Of a stretch of DNA of 64,000 nucleotides, positions 36,301-46,030 are shown piece after piece. The position numbers were made by a program, and so were the translations under genes. How positions within the stretch are numbered: the stretch's first letter is position 1; every line of letters starts with the position of its first letter. The stretch spans positions 22,690,757-22,754,756 of the forward strand of contig OX392543.1 in assembly GCA_947623455.1 (NCBI GenBank). Reading direction: 5' to 3'. The DNA is from Mimachlamys varia (taxonomy: Eukaryota; Mollusca; Bivalvia; Pectinida; Pectinidae). The notes beneath the pieces were generated by a model that was given only the letters and a program-made list of their open reading frames with translations, searched no databases and was not told where the DNA came from.

Positions 36301-39300
36301 CCTCTTATCACCAAATTCCATTTCCTTCCCCACATGTCTAGTTTTACCCTCTCATTTTCTTCATTTGAAATTTTATCCTCAAGGTTCGGAATCGTTTTCT
36401 CATGTATTCCCCTTATACTATCGTCAGTGTGCTCAGCAAACTGCTCTAAGTTCGCTACTGCTAGGAAAGTCGATATGATGCTATATACTGTATGCTACGT
36501 TAGTAGTACGTACATGTATACGTGTACTACTCATGGTCAATGTTCCTTGGTATCGGGTGTCGGTGTGACTCGCGTGTACCATTTCACAATACGATATAAG
36601 TCACTCGAATACATATCTTAATACTTGTACGGCGTTATAGTTACAAAAGTAAAGCAAAATGGACGATCATATATATATAAGTGATCATGATAATGATAGT
36701 CATTATAAAATTACATCAATGTTTGTAGGTGCTGCTGCACGTGTAACTCGGGTGTGTAAAAGGCCAAGTCAGCGTTTTCTCTTTTCGATTAAGTCGACAA
36801 ACGGATATTCCTTCAGATATACGAGTTTATACTTATTTTTCTCCTGTGGTGACATATGCCTTCGCTTTTCAAGGAGAGCAGAACGTCTTACACTGACTCT
36901 ATTTGGTAAATCAGGAACAACGCTGAATCCTGAGCCCCTGGTTAGCTTAAAAGCTGCACTCATTATGTCGTCGGCTAATTAATCCTGTATGTATTATCAA
37001 ATTATTGGATATACACAAGGCTACTTTGAAAATGGACTTTGTCCATAGTTTGTATTAATTTAATTTACATTAACAGTGAAAAAATGTGCACATGTTCACA
37101 GAATGTTTTTGGTACACATACGGTATTGGTGGTACATGTAGATAGGGTACAAAGTACTCCGGGTACAATTTTATACAGCCAGTAAGTAAAGGCAAACTTC
37201 TGGTAATGGAGTACTTGGTGATTTTTTTTCTTTCGTTTGTTTGATTTTTGTGTGTGTGTAATGCTTAGCGGTTGTTAGTGCTTATAAATATGGCGTGGAA
37301 TTTAGTACGACTATATATAGGCATAATAGTATATGGAAATGTAGACTTCCGGTAGGGGGTAATATACAGATTTGGTTATTGTTTTACACATGCATCAGAA
37401 TACTTGGCGGTAGTAAGCCAAACAAAATGTTCGGCTTTATAATTTAGGAAAATACTAATGTAAACAATGTAAACGTCTGGTAGCGGAGACGAAAACAGGT
37501 TTAATTTTCGTTTCTTGCTTTATACATATGTCAGAATGCTTGACGGAAGTTAGCGATATTAAATACCCGGCGTACAATTTAGTACTACCCAACAAGTAAA
37601 ATCAAACTTCCGGTGGAACGCTGACACAGAGTTTGAACATAGAAAAGTCATAATTATTATTAGGGTAAGTTTTCTATACAATATTTCTATATGTTTTATT
37701 CAATAAGGTAAAAGTGAAGTTCTCGGCGTACAATGAATTAGGACCAAGCCTATTAATGAGTTAGATGGTGATTTGATACTACAAAATGTACTGTACAGTA
37801 GGTCTATACTGCCGGTATCTCTTTAGGTCGATTACACGTACATGTAGGCCTAGTGATGTATTTCAATCGGGGATGTAAGATATATGTGAGATATACGCCC
37901 ATTTTTATGGGTGATACATGCACCTGGGAATAGGTCTAAAAGTAGGTCTAGGCGCAAAGTAAATCTAGCAATCAGATAAAAATGTAATTTAAATCAACTA
38001 TATTATGTAAACCTTGTGTTTGGTTGCTTTTTTGTCTTGCTTGGTCATTTAAACAATATTAACCAACTTGTACGATTGAGACTTGTAAATGAAATGGATA
38101 TTCCGATTCATGTCTATATCAAAGTTGATGTAAATAGCCATTGTATAATTTTTTTAAATATGGATTTGGCCTTAAATCTCATTTTTTTTTTTTTTTTAGG
38201 GTTAAGACTAGTGTATTTTCAACATTTAAATGTCACTAATCTGAAATTAAACCGGAGCAGTTTTGTAGTCATCTTTTTTTTGCCTGAATGTATTCCATTT
38301 TGCTTTGTGCCTTCGGAATACCATTTATTTTTACTTTTATTGGTACAGCGGAAGTTTATGAATTAGGTAGGGAATGGGAGGGAGATGGGAAGTTGGGGAC
38401 ATTATTTTTTCAAAAAGATCACTCATATATGTACATATTGTTTTATCCATTCTGTACGGGTATATCCATTTCCTTCTCTCGCAATGGGAGAAATGTAGCA
38501 ATAAGGCCTCTTCTGAAAATGCCACTCATCGTCAATCATAATTATTTTTCATTGTGTAAGTTCATTCTCTGTTTGATAATATGGTAGGTTTAAAAATAGG
38601 AAGTGTTAATTGTAGGGGATTGTCATCTGACCCAATAAAAAGAAGGGATATTTTTGATAAATGCAGAAAACTCTATGACATTACTTTTTTAATAGATACT
38701 CATTCTAATAAAAAGACAGAACATATTTGGAAAATGGAATGGGGCTATGAAGCATGGTTTAACTCATTTCAGTCCAACAGTAGGGGTGTTGCAGTTTTAT
38801 TTAGAAATACTTTTGGTTTCAAATTTGTCTCTATGAAGCATGATTTAAATGGAAATTTTCTTGTCCTTAATATAAAATTGGATTCCTGTGACAAATATAT
38901 AACATTTGTGGTGGTTTATGGTCCGAATGAAACTGATGTTCTTTTTTATCAACAGTTAGTTAGAGAGCTGGAATTATGTGATAATACTTCGGTTATTATG
39001 GGAGGTGATTGGAATGCTCCACAAGATTACCGACTAGACACAAAAAACTATATCAATAGAAATAATACTATCAATCAAGGGAAAATATTAGAGCTTATAG
39101 ATAAATTTGATTTTATAGACATTTGGAGGGAAAATAACCCGAAAAAATTACTTTATACTTGGCATGGTCCAAATAAAAAACAAGCTAGGCTAGATTATTT
39201 TCTGGTGTCATCTGATCTTTTACCGTATGTAGGTAAATGTGATATTGGATTAAGCTATAAATCAGACCATTCTCCCATTTCATTATCATTGAATTTGATT

Positions 39301-42300
39301 AATCAAACTCGTGGGAAAGGAACATGGAAATTTAATAATAGCTTTTTGAATGACCCAGATTATGTTGATATTGTAAAAGAATGTATTTCTGACGTAGTAA
39401 CTCAATATTCAGTCAATGATACTCATGATGTTTTTAGTATTGATGACAAATTGTTATGGGAAATGTTGAAATTGATGATTAGGGGTAAAACTATTTCATA
39501 TTCCACTTTCAAGAAACGAGAGCAAAATAGAGTAGAAAATGAACTAGAGACTGAATTAGAAAGTTTACAAAAATCAGAGAATAGGCAAAGTGAGAGAATT
39601 TCTGAACTAGAAAATGAGTTAAAAATTATTCGAGAAAAAAAAATTAATGGTATGATTTTAAGATCCAAATCAAGATGGAAAATTGAAGGGGAGAAGAGCT
39701 CTAAGTATTTTTGTAATTTAGAAAAACGTCACTATCAAGAAAAGCTTATTCCCAAATTATTAACTGAGAATGGTAAGGAACTAAGCAATATAGATGATAT
39801 ATTAGAAGAACAGAAGAATTTTTATAAGACATTGTACACTAAATCTAATAACGATATTACTCAGCATCATTTCTTTGATGAAAATAATCCATTTATTAAT
39901 AGACTTTCAATGGAGGATAAGAATAGTTTAGAAGGTGAAATAAAGTATGAAGAATGTTTGAATTGTTTGAAAAGTATGAAAAACTGTAAGTCACCGGGAA
40001 TAGACGGGTTTACTGTTGAATTTTATAAATTTTTTTGGGTGGACATACATTCTTTTCTGATTAATTCTTTGAATCAATCATATAATGATGGACAATTATC
40101 ATGTACACAGCGACAAGGTATGATAACCTGCATTCCAAAAGAAGGAAAATCTAAGCTATATATAAAAAATTGGAGACCTATTACGTTATTAAATGTTGAT
40201 TATAAAATAGCTTCTTCTGTATTATCAAATAGATTAAAAAGGGTTTTAGATGTTCTCATAAGTGAAACACAAAAAGGTTTTATTAAGGGGAGATATATTG
40301 GGGAATGCACAAGACTTTTAGATGATTTATTGAATTGTACTGAAAAAGAAAATATTCCAGGTTTACTTTTACTGATAGATTTTGAAAAAGCTTTTGATTC
40401 CCTAGAAACAAACTTTATATTTGAAACATTGAAATTTTATAATTTCGGTCCATCTATTATCAAGTGGATTGAAACTTTTTATAATAACAATACATGTTGT
40501 GTTAACAATAATGGACATTGTTCAGAATTTTTCAAAATACAACGTGGAGTTAGACAAGGTGACCCAATTAGTCCGTATATTTTTATTTTATGTGTTGAGT
40601 TGTTGAGTGCAGCAATCAAATTTCACCCTGGCATAACTGGTATAAATATAAATAATTCTGAATATTTAGTAAATCAATTTGCTGACGATACATCATTTGC
40701 TCTCTCAGATGATCCGAATGTGTTGGAGTCAGTCTTAATTACCTTAGAAAATTTTGCAAAAGTTTCAGGTCTTAAAATGAATATGGAAAAAACCCAGGCC
40801 ATTTGGATTGGATCCAGGCGGGGTTGTGGGCAGGAAAGTCTACCCCATAGAAAATTGCTTTGGAACCACAATGGTAAATTTAAATTATTGGGCATCACAT
40901 ATAACTTCCAAAAGGAAAATATATATGAGGATAATTTCACAGAAAAACTTCAGTCAATTAAAAATTTGCTAGGTAATTGGTCCTTTAGGAATCTTTCATA
41001 CATAGGTAGGGTTACAGTTATAAAATCATTAGCACTACCTATTTTGATACAAACGTTAAGTGTTCTCCCAGATCCACCTGATCATATTTTTAAGGAGATT
41101 CAGCAAGCATTTTTTAACTTTATATGGAATGGGAAAATCGATAAAATCAAAAGAAATGTCATGTATGGTGACTATATGGAAGGGGGATTACGTGTTCCGC
41201 ATGTTGAATCTTTCTGCCATGCATTGAAATTGTCATGGGTTAAAAAACTTTTAAACCCTATCCATTGCTCGCCTTGGAAAACTTTGGTACTGGATAAGAT
41301 AGAACTGTTTGGTGGGGACAAAATGTTTAGATTGACTAAGGAAGGTCTGATTAAAATATCAAATAACTTTAACTCTTTTTGGAAAGAGATATTACATATA
41401 TGGTCGTCTATTGTAGAAGCTCAATCCCCCACAACCCCACAATAAATTGTTGTCCAACCAATTTGGCATAATGATTATATTAAAATAAATAGAACATCTA
41501 CTTTCAATAGACACTGGTGTTCAAAAGGAATTTTTTTTATCAATGATCTTTTAATAAATAACCATTTTATGTCATTTGCAGAGTTCACAGAAAGATATGA
41601 TGTCGACACAACCTTTGTAGAATATTACGGCCTTATTAATGCCATACCAAAAGATTGGAAACATGTTCTGAGAGAGCAAGATGAGGTACCGATACAGAAT
41701 TCAACTTGTAAAATGATAGAGTATATGAAAAGAAATGAAAAAGTTACAAAATTTTTTAATAACTTGTTGCTTAACAAATATAAAACAAAGCCAACAAGTC
41801 AAAGAAAATGGAATGAGATTTTGCAAGTTAATATAGCTGATGAGGCATGGCAAGCTTTCTACTTGTCTCCTAGAAACCTAACTGATGACACTAAACTTCA
41901 GAATTTTCAGTTTAAAATATTTCATAATATTCTGTATACAAATGTCAAATTAATGAAAGTTAAATTAAGTGAAACAGAAAGATGTACATTCTGTGAAATT
42001 GGAAGAGAGACAATGTTACATTTATTTTGGGACTGTTGTCATGTAAAATCCTTTTGGTCCTCATTCTTTAATCTAATTCATGCCAAACATGGTATTGAAT
42101 TAGCTTTTGATCCACAATCAATACTTTTTGGTGTATGTATTGATAAATTTAATTATGAGGTAAATTTTCTATTGCTTCTATTGAAGTTTTTTGTGTATTA
42201 TTGTAAGCAAAGGGAGACTATCCCATCAATTGATACTGGTAAATTGTATATATATTATTATAAGAAAATAGAGGAGTTTGGTCTCTATTCTTATAGTTAT

Positions 42301-44091
42301 AAGAAAAGAGACAAAATTAGAAAAAAATGGAATTTTATTATTGAAATTATTCAATAGAAAGTGAAATATCATTTACATAGTGAAATGTGTTTACAAAAAG
42401 AAATATGTACATGTAGTATTACAGTATAGCTAAGTATCATTTCATTATGCATGTAAACATATATATATATATATATATATAAACAACTCTTTATGTACCT
42501 GTTCATGCACATTAGTAATACTTTTGGAGTACAATTGTGTTTCAGCTCTGACTTATAATAATAACATTTAATTACAAAATGGCACTTGTTCCATAATTGT
42601 GGTTTAAAAGTATAGCTATTTTTTCCTCTCTAGTTCGCTATGTATATACACACAAATTGTACTTGTGTTTCACTTTCTAAATAATTTCAATGTTAAGATA
42701 TAGTGATACATTAATTTAGTATATATCAATAAAGTATATATAAAAATATAATTATATTACAAACTATATTTCACTTTTCATAAAAGAAGAAAGCATTGTA
42801 CTGGATTTGGGTATATATGTAAAAAATGTAATAACATATGTATATATGTGATTGAATAAAAATATATATGAGAAAAAAAAAAAGTATTTTTTGTAAGCCT
42901 TAACCGAATATAAAAAAGAAAGAAAAAAAAACCCCCAAAAAACAAAATCCAAAACAAAAACAAACAGAATTTCCCTGGATGCTCTGTGTGTCTAATGGCT
43001 TTAAGAAGTATAGAAGGAAGATTCTTTGTAAGTGAAACTGTCTTTGAGCGGTAAAAGTACTTAAAAATATAAAGTAACATCACTGTTTCTCCAACCTATG
43101 GTGTTTACATGTCGCAGTTGACTCGATATTATGGGGCTTGCTTTAAATATCGCGATTTTCGTGATCAATGTCGACAGCTGACAACAAACTAACAACATAA
43201 GATTCGAGAGATGCAGGTTTATCAGAAATATTTTTTATGGTCGCTATCTCATTAGTGTGTTTACTTGTTGTGATTGACATTGATACTCGGTTCTCATTTT
43301 GAGAACTTAATGTTTACTTGGATGTGACAAAGATTTAAATGGCGGGTGTCGTCGATGAAGTTAACTTTTACAAGGGTCTCCATGTGAATCTTCCCTTTGT
43401 TGATATTTTGCCCCTGGTTTAATCGTTTTTGAATGAAATACATTAAAAATCGTTATTTATATTTTAAGAGTAAGTAAAATTGTAATCAAACGAAGATCTC
43501 ATATATAACTATAATATTGTATCATCACATTTGAGTAACCTGAAATAATAGCAGTATGAGATAAAACATTTTAATACTGTTTCAATTTCAGGTTGGAAAA
43601 AGTTTTGCCTCACAGAAAAATTTGGCCTTTGTTGAAACATCAGCAAAAACAGGCGAAAATGTGGACAGATTATTTACAATGTTGGGTAAGATGTTCTCCT
43701 TGTTTATATTATATTAAATGTAAATAGTACCGCTATAATATAACATATTAAGCAGAACATAATAATCCATTGAAAAAAATATAAATGAGACTTTTAAAAA
43801 TATAAAAAAATAATTTAATGAACATCACTGACGAGTCCTAGAAGGACGAAATAGCTGTATGATACAGTGTAAATAATGTCTTCGGCATACTTTATCTGTT
43901 ACTGAATTAAAAAGGTGCAGGATATGTGTGTGTATGTAAGACACTATGAACTATCTTTTACAGGAGAAATGATGTTGGAGGATGCGGATTTCCTGGACAG
44001 ACAGATCTCGTCCGATACATCAACTTCTTCCCCTACTGTAGATGTTAGAGACGTTGCGTTCCCAAGGCAACGGAGGTGTTGTAGGACTTAA
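30122..44091 (+). CDS. Divergent Rab5-related small GTPase (Rab gene 2), five coding exons
   Basis: Exons 30122-30323, 31149-31300, 33122-33244, 43592-43685 and 43964-44091 join into 232 aa with phases 1, 0, 0, 1. Motifs: P-loop GDMSVGKTS (40-48), switch I ETIGASFYV (64-72), [20 protein letters not shown] (87-106), GNKMD (145-149), ETSAK (174-178) and a C-terminal CCRT of the CCXX prenylation type. Exon lengths 152/123/94 and phases equal those of Rab gene 1 about 11 kb upstream, so a tandem duplication is inferred. The switch II sequence (RFRSLVPMYLRDA) lacks the Rab5 hallmark [11 protein letters not shown] and is closer to Rab6/Rab21/Rab22-type sequences, so effectors have probably changed. 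The third intron is 10.3 kb and holds a LINE. A membrane-traffic role is known for the family; the precise compartment is not predictable. Confidence 0.88.
31149..31300 (+). CDS. Rab gene 2 exon 2 (switch II)
   Basis: 152 bp. Acceptor ATTTTACAG, donor AGG|GTAAGA. Encodes ASFYVRSIEVSGKTFLFQ, the DTAGQER box and AILVYDVTSR. Confidence 0.95.
31320..31948. mobile_element. MITE family M1, copy 3, split by another MITE
   Basis: The left end CGATATCCAAGTGTTACGCT is at 31324 and the matching inverted right end GAGCGTAACACATGCATATCG is at 31929. The interior (GTGACAGGATTTGAAGTCGG) matches the other M1 copies up to about 31630, where an unrelated element intervenes. It starts about 20 bp after the exon 2 donor. 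Confidence 0.75.
31636..31921. mobile_element. TTAA-flanked MITE nested in the M1 copy
   Basis: TTAA flanks both sides (31632-31635 and 31922-31925). The ends are inverted: GCACAGGGGTTAGGCTAGGC at the left against CACAGGGGCTAGGCAC read from the right. TTAA target duplication is characteristic of piggyBac-type elements. About 286 bp, non-coding. Confidence 0.8.
32735..33095 (+). repeat. Pyrimidine-rich imperfect repeats before exon 3
   Basis: Repeats of CTGTTTCTGTTACTATAAAA type shift into AACTGTTTCTCGTACTATAA units of about 30 bp. They end about 26 bp before the exon 3 acceptor and so form an extended polypyrimidine stretch. Confidence 0.75.
33122..33244 (+). CDS. Rab gene 2 exon 3 (NKMD box)
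   Basis: 123 bp, phase 0 both ends. Acceptor TTTATCAACAG, donor GAG|GTATAC. Encodes DSFDSVSTWLKDLL and GNKMD. Confidence 0.95.
33388..33540 (+). repeat. R1 repeat copy
   Basis: ACACCTGGCCCTTCTGCTTC, GACGAGTCCTAGAAGGACGA and AGCTGTATGATACAGTGTAA. Confidence 0.8.
34130..34330 (+). repeat. R1 repeat, near-complete copy
   Basis: Runs from AGGTTTTACGCACATGACCC through TTGGCCCCTCGCATCACTGA, GAGTCCTAGGAGGACAAAAC and CTGTATGATGCAGTTTTATT to GCAGCATATGTGTGTGTTA. This copy best shows the family's extent (about 190-200 bp). No terminal inverted repeat is obvious. Confidence 0.85.
34355..34630 (+). repeat. Dispersed repeat resembling one common in bivalves
   Basis: ACCGACGTAAAGTGCTACCT, CACTCCACCCCGTCACATTA and CCAACGTGCTGAGCATTTTT resemble from memory a repeat seen in other bivalve genomes. 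This is recollection rather than alignment. Confidence 0.4.
34640..34790 (-). repeat. R2 repeat copy, reversed
   Basis: AATACCGAAGAGATAACAAA, AGCGATTTAACCAAGGGCAA and AAGACCAGGTATTCCGGAAG. Confidence 0.75.
36090..36480 (-). pseudogene. LINE ORF1 fragment: coiled coil and RRM
   Basis: Read from 36480 downward it gives a heptad-like stretch (AVANLEQFAEHTDDSI, LEDKISNEENERVKLD), then MWGRKWNLVIRGVRGN and VHRLPGGSEGSRNIIIRLSS, as in the RRM of L1 ORF1 RNA-binding proteins. The frame ends at the codons for DDIMSAAF exactly where the target duplication begins. Confidence 0.7.
36769..36975 (-). pseudogene. LINE ORF1 fragment: C-terminal domain
   Basis: From 36975 downward it starts with the same DDIMSAAF codons at which the other fragment stops, then KLTRGSGFSVVPDLPNRV, KRRHMSPQEKNKYKLVY and a stop after IEKRKR. 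This is the expected continuation of L1-type ORF1, but the two pieces are in swapped order. Confidence 0.65.
37140..37640 (+). repeat. Imperfect repeats in the LINE leader
   Basis: Three to four diverged copies share AAACTTCTGGTAATGGAGTA, GTAGACTTCCGGTAGGGGGT, GTAAACGTCTGGTAGCGGAG and CAAACTTCCGGTGGAACGCT, with recurring GGTACAATTT or GTACAATTTAGTAC. This resembles monomer-like 5' UTR repeats of some L1 elements. CTTCCGG is an ETS-type binding core. Confidence 0.5.
38581..42357 (+). pseudogene. LINE ORF2: AP endonuclease, reverse transcriptase, zinc knuckle; one internal stop
   Basis: A single frame of 1259 codons interrupted only by TAA at 41443-41445 (codon 955); 41446 to 42357 is open in the same frame. 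Endonuclease motifs: SVNCRG (8-13), DTHSN (39-43), GGDWN (141-145), RLDYF and SDHSP (228-232). Reverse transcriptase: LLIDFEKAFDSL, GVRQGDPISPY and the catalytic FADDT (700-704). After the stop come the C-terminal domain and CTFCEIGRETMLHLFWDC, the Cys-rich knuckle near codon 1135. The order EN-RT-zinc places it in the L1/Tx1 group. The premature stop should remove the C-terminal 304 residues, so this copy is probably inactive, though young. Confidence 0.9.
42882..43591 (+). other. Intron 3 of Rab gene 2, part after the LINE
   Basis: Starts with the 3' target duplication. Holds an A-rich stretch at 42910-42965 and an R2 copy (43255-43435). No exon is seen before 43592. Confidence 0.7.
43255..43435 (+). 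repeat. R2 repeat copy with internal deletion
   Basis: GTGACAAAGATTTAAATGGC and GGTGTCGTCGATGAAG run straight into TTAACTTTTACAAGGGTCTC; the GACGCTTACTCTTCCGG middle is lost. Confidence 0.8.
43592..43685 (+). CDS. Rab gene 2 exon 4 (ETSAK box)
   Basis: 94 bp. Acceptor TTCAATTTCAG, donor TTGG|GTAAGA. Encodes VGKSFASQKNLAFVETSAK and TGENVDRLF. Confidence 0.95.
43822..43945 (+). repeat. R1 repeat copy in intron 4
   Basis: ACTGACGAGTCCTAGAAGGA, ATGATACAGTGTAAATAATG and AGGTGCAGGATATGTGTGTG. It ends about 18 bp before the last acceptor of Rab gene 2. Confidence 0.8.
43964..44091 (+). CDS. Rab gene 2 last coding exon
   Basis: Acceptor ATCTTTTACAG. Encodes the acidic/serine-rich hypervariable tail and ends RRCCRT then TAA. 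The two cysteines fit geranylgeranylation of CCXX-type Rabs. Confidence 0.9.
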
Positions 44092-44677
44092 TGACGTTTA
44101 TACGGGGAATGCAATGTCGACATTTGTTATATTTCGAAATATTTGCGTCCAAATGGCATTTACTTGTACGTGTATTAGGGTAAATTGTTTACCGATGTTT
44201 GGCACAACAAACATGTGTTTATTTTACCTGAGAAAAATGTGTTGTGGATTAAGATGTAACAGTGATTACGGAATTACTGGGACATTGAATTATTGTCTAC
44301 TTTCGGTGACGTTTGTGTATATTGAAAAGTAGAAAGTGCCTTGGACTAAAATGTAAATGAGCCTGAGGTTATGAAGAGGTGTTAGCATCAGTAATTATCT
44401 TTGGGTACAATTAACAGGGATAAATATTGTAGTCTACATTGTGAAAAAGTAACTTTATTATGGGTGATTTTTGCAAAGGATGCAAACGCACCAATGACTC
44501 CGGATAAGTCACTGAATGATTTACTACTTCCGGTTCCTTTGATCTGGTCAGCAATATTAAACTGCACGTGTAACAGACGATTCTGTGTTCATCGTACATG
44601 ATATTTGTGCAATATTCGTATTAGATCGCAATATGATCTTCCAAAGTCGCTGTCTGAACCTGCGCTACATTAGTAAT

Positions 44678-44740
44678 GATATATGTACTGATATAAGTAA
44701 TGATATAAGTACTGATATAAGTAATGATATAAGTAACAAA
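44678..44740. repeat. Short tandem repeat of TAATGATATAAGTACTGATATAAG type
   Basis: About four alternating GTAATGATATAA and GTACTGATATAA units. Confidence 0.8.
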
Positions 44741-44941
44741 CACAGGGTTTCATAATTTAGAACGTATTACAGTTAAAAAGATGTCGTTTTGCGAATTCAA
44801 ATAGATGCCGGAAAATTATACTACTGTAAGGGATACATATACATTATGCCATTCATGCTATGATTGATTATCATGTGATAAATATTTTCATGTATAACAT
44901 GAATAATTTGTTTTAAATGTTCTTATTCAAATAGCATATTT

Positions 44942-45115
44942 AAGTAAAACCCTACTTACTCGAACCCAGTTTACTCAAACACCCCTCATTCGTCGAACTG
45001 TTTGTTCGATCCCGATCGAGTTCGTAAATATTCTGCCAATCTCGGATTACTGGAATATCGTGTATTCCTCGAACTATTGATCACGAGTTCCAGTAAGTGG
45101 GGATTTGCTTTATTA
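44942..45115. mobile_element. Foldback element with pogo-like ends
   Basis: AGTAAAACCCTACTTACTCG at the left pairs with the reverse of CGAGTTCCAGTAAGTGGGGA at the right. Same end sequence as the 56-bp array at 23373. Confidence 0.65.
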
Positions 45116-45269
45116 GCATCTTGGGAAGGACACATGTTTTCTATCTATGTTTTTAATAATGGTATCTCTATTTTGTATTTATCCTCTTGCTTAATATTCT
45201 TTTTTCTTTTTGTTCAATTCACGTTTAATAGGTGAAATGGCAAATTGGATATTGACGATACTTTAATAA

Positions 45270-45575
45270 AATAAGAGAATACCGAAGCGTCAACATAATC
45301 ATAATCCAAACTCAAAATCGATTAAACCAGGGGCAAAATTTGAAAAAAGGCATGATTTACATGGAGACCCTTGCAAAAGTACAAGAGACTAAGACCAGGT
45401 GTTCCGGAAGAGAAAGCGTCTTCTGCTTCATCGACGACACCCATCATGTAAATCTTTGGCACATCCAAGTAAACATCAAGTTCTCAAAATGAGAACCGAG
45501 TATCATTGTAAATCACAACAAGTAAACACACTAATGAGCATACTCAAAAACGTCCATCTTCATATCACTGAAAGA
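45270..45575 (-). repeat. R2 repeat, long reversed copy
   Basis: CAAAATCGATTAAACCAGGG, GGAGACCCTTGCAAAAGTAC, ACCAGGTGTTCCGGAAGAG, GCTTCATCGACGACACCC and ATCAAGTTCTCAAAATGAGA. It faces the direct copy at 45775. Confidence 0.85.
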
Positions 45576-45774
45576 TAAAGAATATTTCTCAATGAATAAA
45601 CTTTCAATTACCATGTTGTGTCTTTTGGACTGGCGACATTTGCCTTAGTTTGTTTTAATATATATCTGAATATATTTGTCTGAATAACTAGATTTTCGGG
45701 ATAGATGTCAGCTCCTGTTTTATGATCGCCATCTTAGTCCCATTGAGAAATAGTCTGTATCTTTGTGATATATG

Positions 45775-46030
45775 AAGATTTATTTGAGTATGCTCATAAG
45801 TGTGCTCCCTTCTTGTGATTAACAATGATGTCTCGGTTCTCATTTCGAGGACCTGATATTTTCTTGGATGTGATCAAGATTTACATGGCGGATTTCGTCG
45901 ATGAAGCAGAAGACGCTTACTCTTCCGGAACATCTGGTCTTAGTCTCTTGTACTTTTACCAGCCCCTAGTTTTATCGATTTTGAATTCGGATTATGGTTT
46001 TGTTGATCACGCTCTGGCATTCTCTGATTT
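45775..46030 (+). repeat. R2 repeat, long direct copy
   Basis: GAAGATTTATTTGAGTATGC, TCGGTTCTCATTTCGAGGAC, ATTTACATGGCGGATTTCGT and TCTTGTACTTTTACCAGCCC. With the reversed copy at 45270-45575 it makes an inverted pair about 200 bp apart. Confidence 0.85.

Larger units (their letters stand above)
36090..42881 (+). mobile_element. LINE (L1/Tx1-like) insertion with target-site duplication and 5' rearrangement
   Basis: The 15-bp AAGTATTTTTTGTAA occurs at 36075-36089 and 42882-42896, directly flanking the element. The right copy follows an A-run (GAGAAAAAAAAAAA) with AATAAA at about 42854: a poly(A) retrotransposon tail. Inside are ORF1 pieces on the - strand (36090-36975), a leader-like region with imperfect repeats (about 37140-37640), ORF2 on the + strand (38581-42357) and a 3' UTR with an (AT)n run at 42461. 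It lies in intron 3 of Rab gene 2, in the host gene's orientation. Inverted 5' material next to the 5' target duplication is the hallmark of twin priming. Confidence 0.85.

Noticed and set aside
38016..38366. 116-aa frame upstream of ORF2 as LINE ORF1
   Set aside because: T-rich, hydrophobic, no coiled coil or RRM. ORF1-like sequence is found on the other strand instead.
41569..42357. Separate 262-aa gene
   Set aside because: Same frame as ORF2 and open right back to its TAA; contains the LINE zinc knuckle. It is the ORF2 C-terminus.
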